A stretch of DNA of 64,000 nucleotides. Source: Dirofilaria immitis. Taxonomy: Eukaryota; Nematoda; Chromadorea; Rhabditida; Onchocercidae. Below, in pieces: positions 26,227-38,965 of this stretch (positions are counted from its first letter, which is position 1; every line of letters starts with the position of its first letter). Position numbers and translations under genes: made by a program. The DNA is taken from the NCBI GenBank assembly GCA_024305405.1, contig JAKNDB010000054.1:124001-188000 (forward strand), read 5' to 3'. Below the pieces are notes generated by a model. That model worked only from the letters and a program-made list of their open reading frames with translations, was not told the origin of the DNA and did no database searches.

Positions 26227-26317
26227 ATTTTTTTAATCACATATTTAATATCATTATTTATTTAAATTATTTATCAACTTATACTCATTCATTCCTTTTC
26301 ACTTTTTCTATGCCTTT

Positions 26318-26570
26318 TTTTTATCAATGATTATTTGATCATTTGCTTAGCGGTAATCAATATATTTATTTTTCTATCAGTTTTCTACCAGTGATCATTT
26401 GATTTTTTGTTTGGTGATAATGAATGCATTTTTTTCTATCACTGATTGTTTTAGTATTTGTTTAGTGATAATATATTTTTTTCATCACTGATTATTTGCT
26501 TAGTGATAATGATAATATTCTTTTTCTATCAGTGGTTGTTTGATTATTTGTTTAATGATAATAATTGCAT
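26318..26570. repeat. Degenerate repeat of about 55-65 bp, about four copies
   Basis: Repeated pattern TTTTTCTATCA(C/G)TGATTATTTG followed by TTTAGTGATAATGATA, with variable spacing. Confidence 0.65.
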
Positions 26571-29500
26571 ATATACCGCCGTGATTTTAGCATACTATCA
26601 TCGTAATTTTAAGTTTTATCTTCTTTTAGTTTGTTGCAATTAAGTTGCAACTATGCGCAATTATACTAAAATTTTTTTCTTCTTAATCCTTTCATTCTAT
26701 TATGAAGAAGAAGAAAATGTAAAATTGTTATGTTAAAGTTATTTTGATTATAGCAAAATTATTTTGTCATTGAAATAAAAACTTTAATATTTCTTGCTAT
26801 GATATCACATAAATATATGAAACAAAAATCTAACAGATTATGAAAATGCCTGATATTCTATACGAATCTTATCAGTTACTTTTATTGTTGTCAGTTATTT
26901 CATTGAAGATTTCGATGATGTATAAATTTCATGCTATCAAATTCATATCGCTCTATTATGATCAGCTGTTTTGAAAAAAAAATTTAAAAATTCGATGCTT
27001 ACGAAATTAAATTTTTAAAGTTGAAAAATTAAAAAGATTTTTAGAAAAAAATCACAGTTTAGCGACATAATTATATATATAATGATAAGATTCGATAAAC
27101 TGTTTGGAATAATACTTCTGAAATTAATATAAATTTCAAGATTGAAGCATTTTGAAAAGATAAAATTTTAAAAGCATTGATAATATAAATGATTATTTAA
27201 ATCACATAAAAATAAGTGATTTATCACTTATCACCATAAAATAAATAGAAATGGGTGTTAATGATTAATGATTCAATCTTTTTAGAGAAAAGCAAATAAA
27301 TAAATAAATCAAAATATAAACAAAAAAAGCATAAGAAAATAAGGATAGAAAGTAATAAAAACTTAATATTATAAGCAATACTATTCATTGCTTTTGTATT
27401 TGATATACAGCTGATATGAAATGAAAAAATGCTGATAACGATGCTGATAATAAACTTTTACTATTAATAAATTTTGTTTTTATCATTTACATTTTTAACA
27501 AATATATATCACCATTTACCAACCTGATAAACATACTCATCATATCAAATCAATAGAAAAATACTATCATTCAAATAAATTTCATTTCTTTTATATATGA
27601 AAAATTTGTGTTAATATTCAAATTTTTTTATTTGAAAATTAAATAAGAAATAAAAAAAAGAAAATAAAAATTAAAACAAATTTTTGTGACTTCGAACAAA
27701 TACAATTAAATGAAATTTTTTTGATATTATTAAATTACAATTGTTTATGATTTAAAAATAATAAATATTTATGCCTAATTTGCAATAGAATATAAATTTT
27801 AATTACAATTTAATGCAATTGTTGATTTGTTTTTGTTTATTTTTTTTCTATCATAGATAGTACAATTAAATACAAACTTTATTGAAACTTTGAAGATTAA
27901 ATGCTAAACAACTGTTATATTATTCTTGAGATTGGTGTGTTGTAAATAAACAAAAGTCTGAAAATTTTCAATCAATTACACTTTTTAGCCCAATAAAAAT
28001 TTTTAAAAATTGTTTCCGTAAAAAAAAATTTTAGTCAAAAAAAAAATGAAAAATTGAAATGGACTGATTAGATTTTTCTTCTTATCCCATTTCATCTTAT
28101 TTTTCTTATTTTTCATCTTTTTTAATTCGTTTATTCAATTTTTTTTTCAACAATATGCATTTTTATTCTTCAACGATTCGTTATATTTTTTTTTATTTTT
28201 GAGACAATAAATATTTAAATAATTTTTCCTTACATTTAATATCAAACATTCAAATTTTCGATTATAAAATTTTAATCTTTCCCTCAACAGAATTTAAAAA
28301 TACTCAGGTGTTATTTTCTCTACGACACAATTAAATATATGCTGATCTGTCAATATAAACTTTATAAAATAAAGCTTAAATTAGTCCTTTTAATCAGAAT
28401 ATCGGTAATGATCAATAAAACCATTAATTTAATTTCCTCATATATTCGTATCAAAGATTTTATCATAGTATTATTCAGAATTTTTGCTACTTTTAAATAC
28501 AAACTTTTTTAGCAATTAGCAAATGATTGAAACAATTTTAAGATAAATTAAATAATTGAAATGAAATCAGTTAATTAATTAAAAACATTTCCGATTTAGG
28601 CTTTTTTGTTTTTATTACATATTTTTTTTAAATTTTCAAAACATTTATTATTCAAATGGTATTTTAAAAAAAAACTAAATCGAAATCGAAATCGAAAATG
28701 TTCTTTTAATTAATTAAAATTTGGAAAAATTTTGCAAAAATTGGAAAAGCATTTTTTATTTTTAGAATTTATTTGTATTATATTTGCTAAAAGTATAATT
28801 TAAAAATATCACAAAGATATAATTTTTAATTTATATAATTAATTTGTAACTTATTTTTGACTAATTATTTTGTATAATTTTAATTTAACAAACTATCATA
28901 TAAATAATAACTTCGTTTAATTACAAATAAAATTTGAATATTTAATATAATACAATTTAAAAATTTTTTTATAATATATATTTATCATAAATCAAATTAT
29001 TCTCCTAATCTCTTGAATTTTTTCAAGTACAATATTCTTGATATTATTAGTGTACCAATTTATCTCGAGGAAAAATTTTTCTCGATTAGACTTTGAAATG
29101 GTCCTCGTTTAAATTCTTCTATTCGTTGTTCAATAAAAAGTTTAACAAAGGAAAAAGCGAAAAAAAAAAACTTCGCAGACTAATTTAAATGTTTCGTATT
29201 TTTGCCAAAAATTTAATTTTCATTTTGGTTACGTAGGTGAAATATTGACGTATGGAAAAGCATCAGCTGTTCGATTATATCAATATAATTAAACAGGTAG
29301 GCCTTAAGCCAGAGAAGTGATTGCTAAAAGACTAGCAAAATAAGCCATATTATAAATCTTTTGTTTTAACTTCAATTTCGTCATTTCAACATTTTATCAT
29401 TTTATTCTCGATCAACTATAATCTATCATTTAATTTCTCCGCATATCTCTGAGCTATCATTGATTAAATTCTCTCGTCTTCTCATCATACATTCATTTTA

Positions 29501-30185
29501 ACTGATCTCTCTTTTCTATCATATTGAAATTTTGTTCCATTTTGGAACTTAATTTGAAATCAAATAGAAATTCTGAGAAATCGCGGGAAGTACTGAATTA
29601 GTAGGATTGTTACAAAAGAAATTTTAATTTTATTATTGATTGTATATCTTTTGCAATAAATGTTTTTCTTATTATTTACAAATAAATTTATTTAAAAGAC
29701 AAATTTTCCAAAGGAACATTTCTTACGACTGATCAGGCGGATTTTTATAGAAGTGTGTAAATTTGATTATTCTTGATTTCAATTAGAACTTTTTTCAATG
29801 TAGCATTTTCATATATAAGTCTCGATTTCATCAATGAAATCTTGAAGTTCTAATGCATCAGATTTCCTTTGCATACCCTCTTGTTCTAGGATCAAAAATC
29901 AAAAATTCTATAAGAACAACAATAATTTCAGCATATAAAACAAAACTAATATAAACAGAATTATCATATATCAGTTAAAAACTATTACACAAATTTATAT
30001 TCTTTCCACAACTTCAACATCTATTTATTCTTTAACGTCCCTTTTATTCATCCATTCTTCTCATTATTCTCGATTATAATCATAACATTATTTATGCTAG
30101 TGTTAATTAAAACGGTAATTATAATGGCATTGCATTGTATAATGCTCGAAAAATGCAATTTATTATACTGAAAAAGGCGAGATGA

Positions 30186-30252
30186 TTGAATAGCTGGCCT
30201 AATGATAGCTGGCCTGGTAATAGCTGGCCTTATGATAGTTTGGCCTTGATGA
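30186..30252. repeat. 16-17-bp tandem repeat, four copies
   Basis: Four copies of (TGA)TAGCTGGCCT(AA), the last diverged to TAGTTTGGCCTTGA. Confidence 0.8.
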
Positions 30253-30639
30253 TTCCAATATGAAATGACACATTTTTATACCGGAAAAATTCAATTATCT
30301 TTCTCGTTTTCATTCCATCACATTTTCTTCGTTTTTCAGTTTTTCCATCCATATATTATTTGCTCTCGTACATTGGCCTTAGCCAAAGTATGCCTTGACT
30401 ATTATCAGTTTTTATTTTCTTGCATAAATTTTCATATAAATGAAGTGACGAATCACACTGAAATAAACTTATTTCTTAACTCTTCCATAGATTGTTTTAT
30501 TATCCCAACTATATTATAATCTTTTTATAGGCTATATTATAGTTTCAAGCTGTTTAATTTCAAACTTAAATCGATTAAGCCTCAAATATTCCGAAAAAAA
30601 TCATTCCAAGATATAATCTATTCATGAATGATGAATGCC

Positions 30640-31215
30640 AAAATCTGTAACAAATTTTTGTCCAACTATCATAAATTGCCATCAAATGGCATAGCTTACT
30701 GTTTAATTCCATAGATTACGGTCAATTAACATAGATCATCGTTAAATTATATAACTTACTGTCAAGTAATATAGATTACTATCAAATTACATACATTATT
30801 GTCAAATAACGTCTGTTGCTATCAATTTACATATTTACTGTCAAATGGAATGTTGCATGATTGCGTTCTATGTCACTTGACAGTAATCTATGTTACTTTA
30901 CGGTAAGTGATATGATTTGACGATGATCTATGTCGTTTGACAGTAATCAATATAATTTTAGCAGTAAGTTACATAACTTACAGTCAAGTGGCATAGATTA
31001 CTGTCAAATAACATACATTGATTGTCAAGTGACGTAGATTGCTATCAGTTTACTATCAAATGGCATAGGTACTACCAAATTATACTGATTACTGTGAAAT
31101 TATATAGATTACTGTGAAGTTGTATGGACTACTCTCAGGTGAAATAGATTACTGTCAAATTATGCAGACTGCTGTTAAGTGAGTGACATAGATTACTGTT
31201 AAGTGCCATAAATTA
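30640..31215. repeat. Degenerate repeat of about 20-25 bp, present in both orientations
   Basis: Many copies of CATAGATTACTGTCAAAT(TA). Copies at about 30870-30970 are reversed (TTGACAGTAATCTATG), while those before and after are forward. The array could therefore fold into an imperfect long hairpin. Confidence 0.75.
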
Positions 31216-31483
31216 TCTTTAATTTATATATTTATTTTACATCGAATTATTATTTAAAAATGATTCATTTAAAATTTTTATATCTAAAACTGATTCAAAT
31301 AAATTTACATATAAATACATTTGCATTAATAGTTACTACTATGTTGGCATTAAAATCTAAAAATCATTACTTACTTGATATTCATCGTCTATTTAAATGA
31401 ATGATAGATTTGATTTAGTTAGTCAATTTCAATTGACTTCATTAGTCACATTTAAAAGTAAAAGCTCAAATAGCAATAATTCG

Positions 31484-31502
31484 CTCTCTCTCTCTCTCTC
31501 TT
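31484..31502. repeat. (CT)n microsatellite
   Basis: Pure CT dinucleotide run of about 18-20 bases in intergenic DNA. Confidence 0.7.
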
Positions 31503-32219
31503 TTCTATTATTTATTGAAAAGGGCTAATTTTTTGATTCTTTTTTCAACGGATTATTTGATGAGTTAGTTAAATTAAATTAACACACCGTTATACTAACT
31601 ACTATTATTACTACTAGTACTACTAATACTTTATCTATGATTATTTACAGGACGAAACAAAGGAAAGGTATCATCAAGTGATTAAAATTTCTTTCGTCTT
31701 TTTTTTTTTTCATGATGAATAAGTGTCGTAAAGGAAAAAATGGAGATTAGATGAATGCCATTTTTTTGTCTTGCAATACGTTTGTCAAAAGGCTAAAGAA
31801 GGGCATCAAATTTCAACGAATCGTTTTTATTAAGCTTCCAGCAACTTTTTATTCTCGACAACTATAAAATTATAGTTCGTAAATTGTTATATATCGTAAA
31901 TTGTTGATATAACGCTTTGTGATCACGTGGTAAGTTTATTTGGCATTTGTTTTTGTTAAATGTAATATAATTTAAATAAATATAAAATCATTTTCAGAGC
32001 AACAAAATTATTTCACCTAATTTTTCTACTCCTTTTATTTACATTTTAGAAATACAAACTACCTGGTTCTAATTAATTAAAACTATTAGTAAATTATTTT
32101 CTTCTATTCACTATTTATATCAACTGAAAATTTTGCTTAAAAATTGAAATAATATAAGTTTAAATTTATATTCTCGATTTGCTCATTTCTGAATTAATAT
32201 ATTTGATTGTTATTTTAGG

Positions 32220-32423
32220 ATGAGTAAAAGAACAGCGTTAACGTCAATAGGTATTGATATAGAATCAATTATCATTGCGGTATTATTATTTATGACCTGT
32301 GGTTTATTGATATTTATATTCTGTTTCATAGTTACTCGAATTTATTTATGCTATAAACGTGCATACTTAAAAGGAAACGATGTTCGAGAGAGAATAACGA
32401 ATTTCAATTTGCTACATTTATAA
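32220..32423 (+). CDS. Small single-pass membrane protein, function unknown
   Basis: A 67-codon frame with its ATG one base after a TTATTTTAG acceptor, so it is either trans-spliced or the last exon of a longer gene. Residues about 15-40 form a strong membrane helix (IIIAVLLFMTCGLLIFIFCF). A basic juxtamembrane segment with YLCYKRAYLKG follows, then a stop at 32421-32423. The layout resembles the 3' exon of the small Cys-rich protein near 10.4 kb (helix, then CYK and basic residues), but sequence similarity is too low to call them paralogues. No partner exon was identified. It could be a chance hydrophobic frame. Confidence 0.4.
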   Translation: MSKRTALTSIGIDIESIIIAVLLFMTCGLLIFIFCFIVTRIYLCYKRAYLKGNDVRERITNFNLLHL

Positions 32424-33392
32424 ATCGACCTTCAGTTTCATAATGGTGATCAATCATTATTGATAAATAAATACACTGTTGTCAATAAAATCTATCATCA
32501 AAACAAGACACTAATATTGATTGAAATTTTAAATTATCAATAGCAAGCTATTGTTTTATTTTTTTCACTTTCTTAATTGTTTACATACATCTAATCTAAT
32601 AAGTATGATTTATTATTTTGTAAACAAAATATTTAGCTTATTTAGCTTACGAAAGTTCAATTGATCCAATTACTAATCAATATTATTATGATTGTTTGTA
32701 TGTATTTTGCTCTTCAATTTTTTCATTTTATTGGAAACATTGAAATAATTAAATTAAATACTATCCAACTTAAATATATGTGTATATATATATAATGATA
32801 GCAATATTGGAATTAATTATATAAATAATTAGATTTGTATCAAATGAAAAATTAACTTAATTTTCCAGCATTATTTTAAACTTCTTTAACAAGAGGTATT
32901 GATATTAAATTGATATATGAGAGAAGTCTTTTTTTTTGATTGATTAATTCAAGAATCTAATTAATTCGAGAATAAATACATTGAATAACTAGTTTCTTTT
33001 CTTTTTTTTTAATTAGATAAAATTTATTTTCATGCATGATGAATTATGCGTATCATCTTCGAAATTTTATAATATTTTACTACTATCATTATTTATCAGT
33101 TTGTTTGTAAAATGTTATAGTTTTATTTATATATCTAAAAAAAAAAAAATTAATCTATATGTGCCTAGTGATAAGAAATGATCTATTTGAATTGATATGA
33201 TGTAAATTTAAATTAAACTAATTTTTGTTTTTGTTTTTTTATCTTTTGATTATTGTAATTTGCAATTAATTTACAATGATAATTTACAACTTGCGGCATT
33301 CATCGTAAAAATTCACAAAGCATAATATTTTTTATTTTTTTCTTGAAGAATTGCTTCTACCATAAGATCGTCGTAATTCTAATAATAGTACG

Positions 33393-33434
33393 ATAAATTG
33401 CTTAATTAAGATTATTTTTAATTAAGCAATTTAT
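33393..33434. repeat. Perfect 17-bp inverted repeat with 8-base loop
   Basis: The arms ATAAATTGCTTAATTAA and TTAATTAAGCAATTTAT are exact reverse complements separated by GATTATTT. It is intergenic, between a small plus-strand membrane-protein ORF and the minus-strand helical gene. Confidence 0.85.
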
Positions 33435-33577
33435 AATTCGAATTTGAAAGAATAAAATTACAATTGCATGCCTTATTGATATTAGAATTCTTCAAAGGCA
33501 ATATTTTTATGTAAAAGTTTTAAATTATTCCAAATTGAGCAGATAGGAAGAAAAAAATTCGCACAACAGAAAATATG

Positions 33578-33835
33578 ATTATGTAGGAGGAAAATTCTAC
33601 TATGAGTTTTGCAAATGTAATTAATATTCAGTATTCATACCTCACGGAACATTTAACATAAAAAAAAAAGATGCGAAAATTTTTTGTCAAATAAGTAAAA
33701 ATGATATTATAGAGGAAAAATTCTGCTATGACTTTTGCAAGTGCAGCATTTATTTAGTATCCTAGACGTGACCTCACGTAATATTTAACGTGAAAAAAGA
33801 GAAATTATTAAGATGAATGAATTACTTTGTCGAAT
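33578..33835. repeat. Diverged direct duplication, period about 128 bp
   Basis: Both halves carry in order: ATTAT..AGGA.GAAAATTCT.CTATGA, TTTTGCAA.TG, a TATT.AGTAT block, CCTCACG.AA.ATTTAAC.T and an A-rich tract followed by TTTGTC.AATAA. Confidence 0.7.
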
Positions 33836-34299
33836 AAATGAAATAATACAAGTTGAAATGTTTAAGAAATTTAACTTAATTTTATTAAACTTTTTTTTTT
33901 TTACATAAGCCAATTTAATGTGTATCTGAATATTCTTCCATGAATAAATTATATTATCTTACTTCATAAGGTTAAGAAATTTTATCAAGTTGTATCAATT
34001 AATTCGATTCAATTAATTCGATTAAATCTTTCACAATTAACAATATTTCTATTCAGTATTTCATTTCTTCAAACTGTAATAGCATTATCTGATAACTTAG
34101 CATCAGCAACAAATCCAAATTTATTTAAATATTTCATTTTATTTATTATTTTTTGTTCTGCAATCGTCTGTCTTTGTACCATTTCTAAAAATAGAAGAAA
34201 TTAGGTGTGAAAATATAAAATGAGCATAATTGAAATTGAAATAAGAAATTTTGAAACCTCGAAAAAACAATACTTTTTTCAAAAATTCACAATGACAGT

Positions 34300-37200
34300 T
34301 TACTTAAAGTTGAAACCTGGTTGCTGCTTTTCTCGAGAATGCTTGATGTTAATGGAATCAGGCAAAATATTAGGCACTTCATCGAAGCATGATAATAATA
34401 ATCCAGATTGATTTAATGACTCTTCAAGACCAGATTCTGATTTATTTCCTATCATTTTTACTTCATCTGACATAATATTCTCTTTTGCAACTTTTTGTTT
34501 CACAGCTTTCGAATAATAATTACTTTGCAATTTATCAAAAATTCTCGAATTCTGTCCATTTATTGATTTATGTGATATTTTAGATTCCCGCGAAAATTTC
34601 TTATTTTTCATCGTTAATAGTTGCGATGAATTTGCTTGCGATCGCTTAAGTAACCTTTCATGCGATATCATTTCATTACTATTCGATGTATGTGTTCGTT
34701 GCGTATTGTCATCTAGTAAAAATTCATCAAAAATTTCGGTAGAAGAACTAGCCGGTAATAAAAAATTTTCTGTTTTGGATGACCAACTTGATGATTGCGT
34801 GTCTTCTTGTGCTTTGATTGACGAAGTCTTAACTTTGTTGCGCGCAAATGATCTCACGGACGTGGAAGTATTGACTTCAGTGCTGAAAACCAAACGCTTC
34901 GCCTGATTTCTTCGTTCAATGTTATTTTCATCATACGTCAAATATCGATATATTATATGCTCACAACGTTTTGCTAAAACTTCACCAACTTTTCGAGGTA
35001 AACAATCTATTTCTTTCTTGACAATCTGAAAAAATTAATTCCCGTGAAAATATGAATTTCTTCAAAATTTATGATCATTCAAAGGAAAAATTTGCATATT
35101 AGAAATAAAATTAGGATTAGATTATGATGATAACGATGATGATGACTATGATGATAAGTGTTATGATGGTTATGATGACAAGTGTTAACCCTTATCAATT
35201 CATCAGATGCTTTAAAGACAATTGCATCGAATATGAAATCAGCGTAACAATATCGACATTCTGCATATGTTATCCATTCGAGCGCCAATTGTAAGGTCTG
35301 AAATTCTCAAGCGCTAATTGTAAAGTCTGAAATTCTCGGGCGTTAATTGTAAAGTCTGAAATTCTATTTCAGAAATTAACCCTAGGATTCTAAATTTATG
35401 AGACAAATCTATTAAACCTTAAAATCTATTAAATTAAATTCATTCATTAAATCAGTGCTAATTTTTTCAATTTTTCTTTCTCTCGCGAAAGATTCTATCA
35501 TGAAACCGACCGGTATAATTTATCATTCATGAAATTAAATTTACACATCTTATGATGATGCAGAAGTATAACAATTAATTACTGGTGAATACAATAGGTT
35601 AAAGGTCGAAAAGGCTTTGCTTAGGCTACTAGCATCATAACAAATGATAACATTCAACAAATTCTTTTAATGTATCATAGATATGATTAGTTGTTCTCGA
35701 GAATCGACAATTATTCTGCCATTTCAGTAAGCAATATTCAACGATTTTGAAATAATCAATTAATTAGAAATCAGCAAAATAAATGACCTTTTTCCAATCA
35801 ATAAAAAGAGCCAGAACTTGTAAGATACGATAAGCTGCATTTGGACTTGCATACTGTAATAAATTTGTTAAGTATAAATATCTAAATATAACGTAATGCA
35901 CGTTCATATCGTCTGATACGTATTATACGTACTATTTTATATGAATCAGAATTGATTGATTCTTGTAGAAATGTTGCAGCGCAATAAATAATTGATTTGA
36001 CGCATGGTGTAGCAACATGATTGTTTGATTCGCAAGCAATGTTTGCACATATAATTGCATGATAGCTATTTTGATGCGAGAATTTCTCGAGTAATTGAGA
36101 TAAAGCCTAAAACTAGAATCAGAATTCAGAATTCATATGATCATATGATTTAGAGGGAGAAAAAATTAGAATCTGATCAAGAATCTGATTCAAAAACAGA
36201 AGCTGAACAATTCGATCTAAAATTTATTTTAATAATGTTTTTTCATTAAAATATTTAACTTCATAGTAACTTCAAAACTCATTTAATATTATCAATGTTA
36301 TCATCGATTTGTACTATAATTATTGTCATATTGTCATCCAAATAATGAACTTCTAAATTCCTTATATTATGCATCATCGATCTCTTTAGCAAATAAAACA
36401 ATTTCTATTTAAAATATTTGTTAAATTAAGAATGTCTATATATTTATGTATCTCTGATAACAAGATATCAGTTGCATCCTGGAAATGATTGATTATCAAT
36501 CATTTAAAGTTTTAGCCATTTCATTTTTATCTCTCGGATGATTAATCTGTTGATTAATCAAGTTATTTAATCTTGACGGATTAAAGTGTTCCGAAATGTT
36601 ATGAATACATAATAATTCTGACATGAATCTATGGCCAAAAAAACATGACAAAGTAACAGACTTCGATTTTACTAGGCTCATTAAAATATATTCAACATAA
36701 TTTGTTCCATCATTTCTTGAACTTTTTGAAATCAACTTCATTTCTCTATTTTTCTTTTCAAAAAAGATTTGATTTGATGACCTCTAAAGCAATGTCAAAT
36801 GCTAGTTGACTTGCAATTAGAAAATATTTTTCGATTTCTAAAAATAGAATCTGAAGTATCCCAGTATAATGAAATTGTATCAAATTTCTGGCAATATCTG
36901 CATCATTTATAATTTTTACATGATATCGATTCAATCGATAATTATGGAAAAATCTGAAAGAGAATATTTTTTACTCAAATGCATTCTAATAATTCGATGA
37001 ATCATATCTTAAGATTATATTTTGGTAATCATAAATCATATAATTAATATAAGACTGTAAGGGAAGATTAATTATAATGTGACGTTTTTTCATCCAAGCA
37101 AATCTTGAGAAAACCCAAGAGATATGTCGACAGAATTTAATCTTTTTAAAGTTTCAAAGATCTTTGGATTGATAAATATTCTCTTATTTTTAAAAATTTA

Positions 37201-37736
37201 TCTTAAAATCGATGATAAACAACAGGATGAAAATAGTAAGCATATACACATAACAAAGGTAAACATTATAAAGTTAGAAATTTATTTTCAAATTTAAATT
37301 TAATAGGTCAAACCATACCTATGGAATTAATTCGGAGAAAAACAAAAACAAAAAACAAAAACAAAAACAAAAACAAAATTCAAAAATAGAAACAAAAAAC
37401 GGAAACAAAAACGGAAACAAAAACGGAAACAAAAACGGAAACAAAAACGGAAACAAAAACGGAAACAAAAACGGAAACAAAAACGGAAACAAAAACGGAA
37501 ACAAAAACGGAAACAAAAAACGGAAACAAAAACGGAAACAAAAACGGAAACAAAAACGGAAACAAAAAACAGAAACAGAAAACTTCAGCAAAAAAATACC
37601 TCACTGAATAATAAGCTAAAACTTCAGAATGTACAACCAGTATGATTCCATCATTAAATCGAAGTAATAAATTCCGATCCATGCAGGCACTTAATTCTGC
37701 CGTACATTGCCTTATTTTCGATGATATTATCACTGA
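34300..37736 (-). CDS. Unrecognised alpha-helical protein, 5' end not found
   Basis: Exons that join in phase: 37600-37736 (IRQCTAELSACMDRN), a region about 36496-36830 (SQLAFDIALEVIKSN and FFGHRFMSELLCIHNI; ends uncertain), 35933-36106 (ALSQLLEKFSHQNSYH, CVKSIIYCAATFLQES), 35788-35853 (AAYRILQVLALFIDWKK), 35190-35297 (LALEWITYAECRYCYADF) and 34300-35025 (IVKKEIDCLPRKVGEVL, then a Ser/Lys/Asn-rich tail of about 190 residues ending TAA). The folded part looks like HEAT/ARM-type helical repeats and the tail is disordered. I do not recognise the family. The 12-bp minisatellite at 37335-37576 lies in an intron, and the acceptor at 35298 is part of a 29-bp triplication. Additional upstream exons are likely. 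Confidence 0.55.
35280..35368. repeat. 29-bp tandem triplication of a splice acceptor
   Basis: Read on the minus strand, three head-to-tail units of AATTTCAGAC(T/C)TTACAATT plus GCGC-like sequence carry three copies of the TTTCAG acceptor. The copy nearest the gene opens the exon at 35190-35297. Confidence 0.8.
37335..37576. repeat. 12-bp minisatellite, about 14 clean units
   Basis: Head-to-tail GGAAACAAAAAC units with A5/A6 length variants, preceded by AAAAAC repeats. It lies in an intron of the minus-strand helical gene. Minus-strand frames over it read as Phe/Pro/Leu or Val/Ser/Phe repeats and are not real proteins. Confidence 0.9.
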
Positions 37737-38965
37737 CTGTAAATTGACACATTTGCGAAATTCCCGAAGCCGAAGCTGTTAAATTTTTCAAATATGTTAC
37801 ATTTCAAAGTTCACATAAGTTGTACAAAATTTTCGATACACTGAAAATTTTCCACTGCTTTCCTATTTATGCTATTGATTCTCAATATAATATCGAAATA
37901 ATGGTTAACAGTAGTAATATTATATAATCATTTATTATCTATTGCCAGAAGTTTAGAAACGATTTTTTTTTTTTACAAAAACAACAATGAAACGATGTAG
38001 CAATGACAGATCTATAAACATTCACAAATTTAGATCACTGAATTCATTTCGAATCTATGTAAAACAATAAACTTCATAAATTATACTTCATCCTTATTCG
38101 TATTCGCAAGGAATATTTTACAAGAAATCATCGCACTACACACCGTTCACTAAATAAGAATTTACTAAAAATGCTATACTTCAAGATCATCCAAATTTTT
38201 AAATTCTTCGCAAAAATTTTTTTAATAAAATGCTCAATAGTAATCGCTTGCTGCTTCATCAGAAAATAGCTCCAGATGTTATCATAAACAAAAATATACA
38301 ATTCTACCGTATAATTTTGGCCATCGATAGAAACATTGCGATAAAATCTGAACAAATTATAATAAACAATTTTGATTGTAAATAGCAACCAAAAATTTTA
38401 CAGACCATCACTAACATCTACTTGAGAATAAAATTTTGTACACGCATATCAATCGGATGGAAATATATAGAAGAGTTCCCATCTTTGGAGATTATGATGT
38501 AATTCATGTTTCTATAGAACTCAATATGTTTACACATGTTGGACAGAAATAAACTAAAGTTTGGATAATTTCAAACAACTACTTCTTTTAACATTACACT
38601 TCATTTTATTCCTTCATAATTAGTTATACTGTTTATGTTGTCCGTCAGAATAATTCTTGACATTATACTAACATGATGTCATTGCCATAAATATAATTCT
38701 ATTATTAAACTCACTTCATGCCTCGATAATAATCCTTACTTTATATTCTGAAACTCAAATTCTTCAGTTTTGACAAAATTGTTCTTACATTGAATTACTA
38801 TAATCTTTCATTAACATCAATTTTACAAAAGAAAAAAACGTAGAGAAAAAGGAAGATTTTTTGCAATTTGATTCTTATGTATACGCTAGTTCTGAAAAAA
38901 AAATTTTTTTTCCATAAAACCAAGAATGAAATACATATAGACAAAATTAAAAAATAAAATGGGAG

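Larger units (their letters stand above)
26227..32219. other. Large AT- and repeat-rich stretch; no gene supported
   Basis: About 6 kb without a convincing exon. It holds degenerate repeats at 26318-26570, 30186-30252 and 30640-31215 and a (CT)n tract near 31484-31502. Missing 5' exons of the carbonic anhydrase-like gene could lie here but none could be identified. Confidence 0.45.
32424..34299. other. Intergenic with hairpin and diverged tandem duplication; no gene seen
   Basis: AT-rich. It contains the 17-bp perfect inverted repeat at 33393-33434 and a diverged duplication of about 128 bp at 33578-33835. Confidence 0.5.

Noticed and set aside
34706..34906. Plus-strand 66-codon ORF
   Set aside because: Antisense to the long last exon of the helical gene.
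37319..37733. Phe/Pro/Leu and Val/Ser/Phe repeat proteins on the minus strand
   Set aside because: They are translations of the 12-bp minisatellite inside an intron; only 37600-37736 is a plausible exon.
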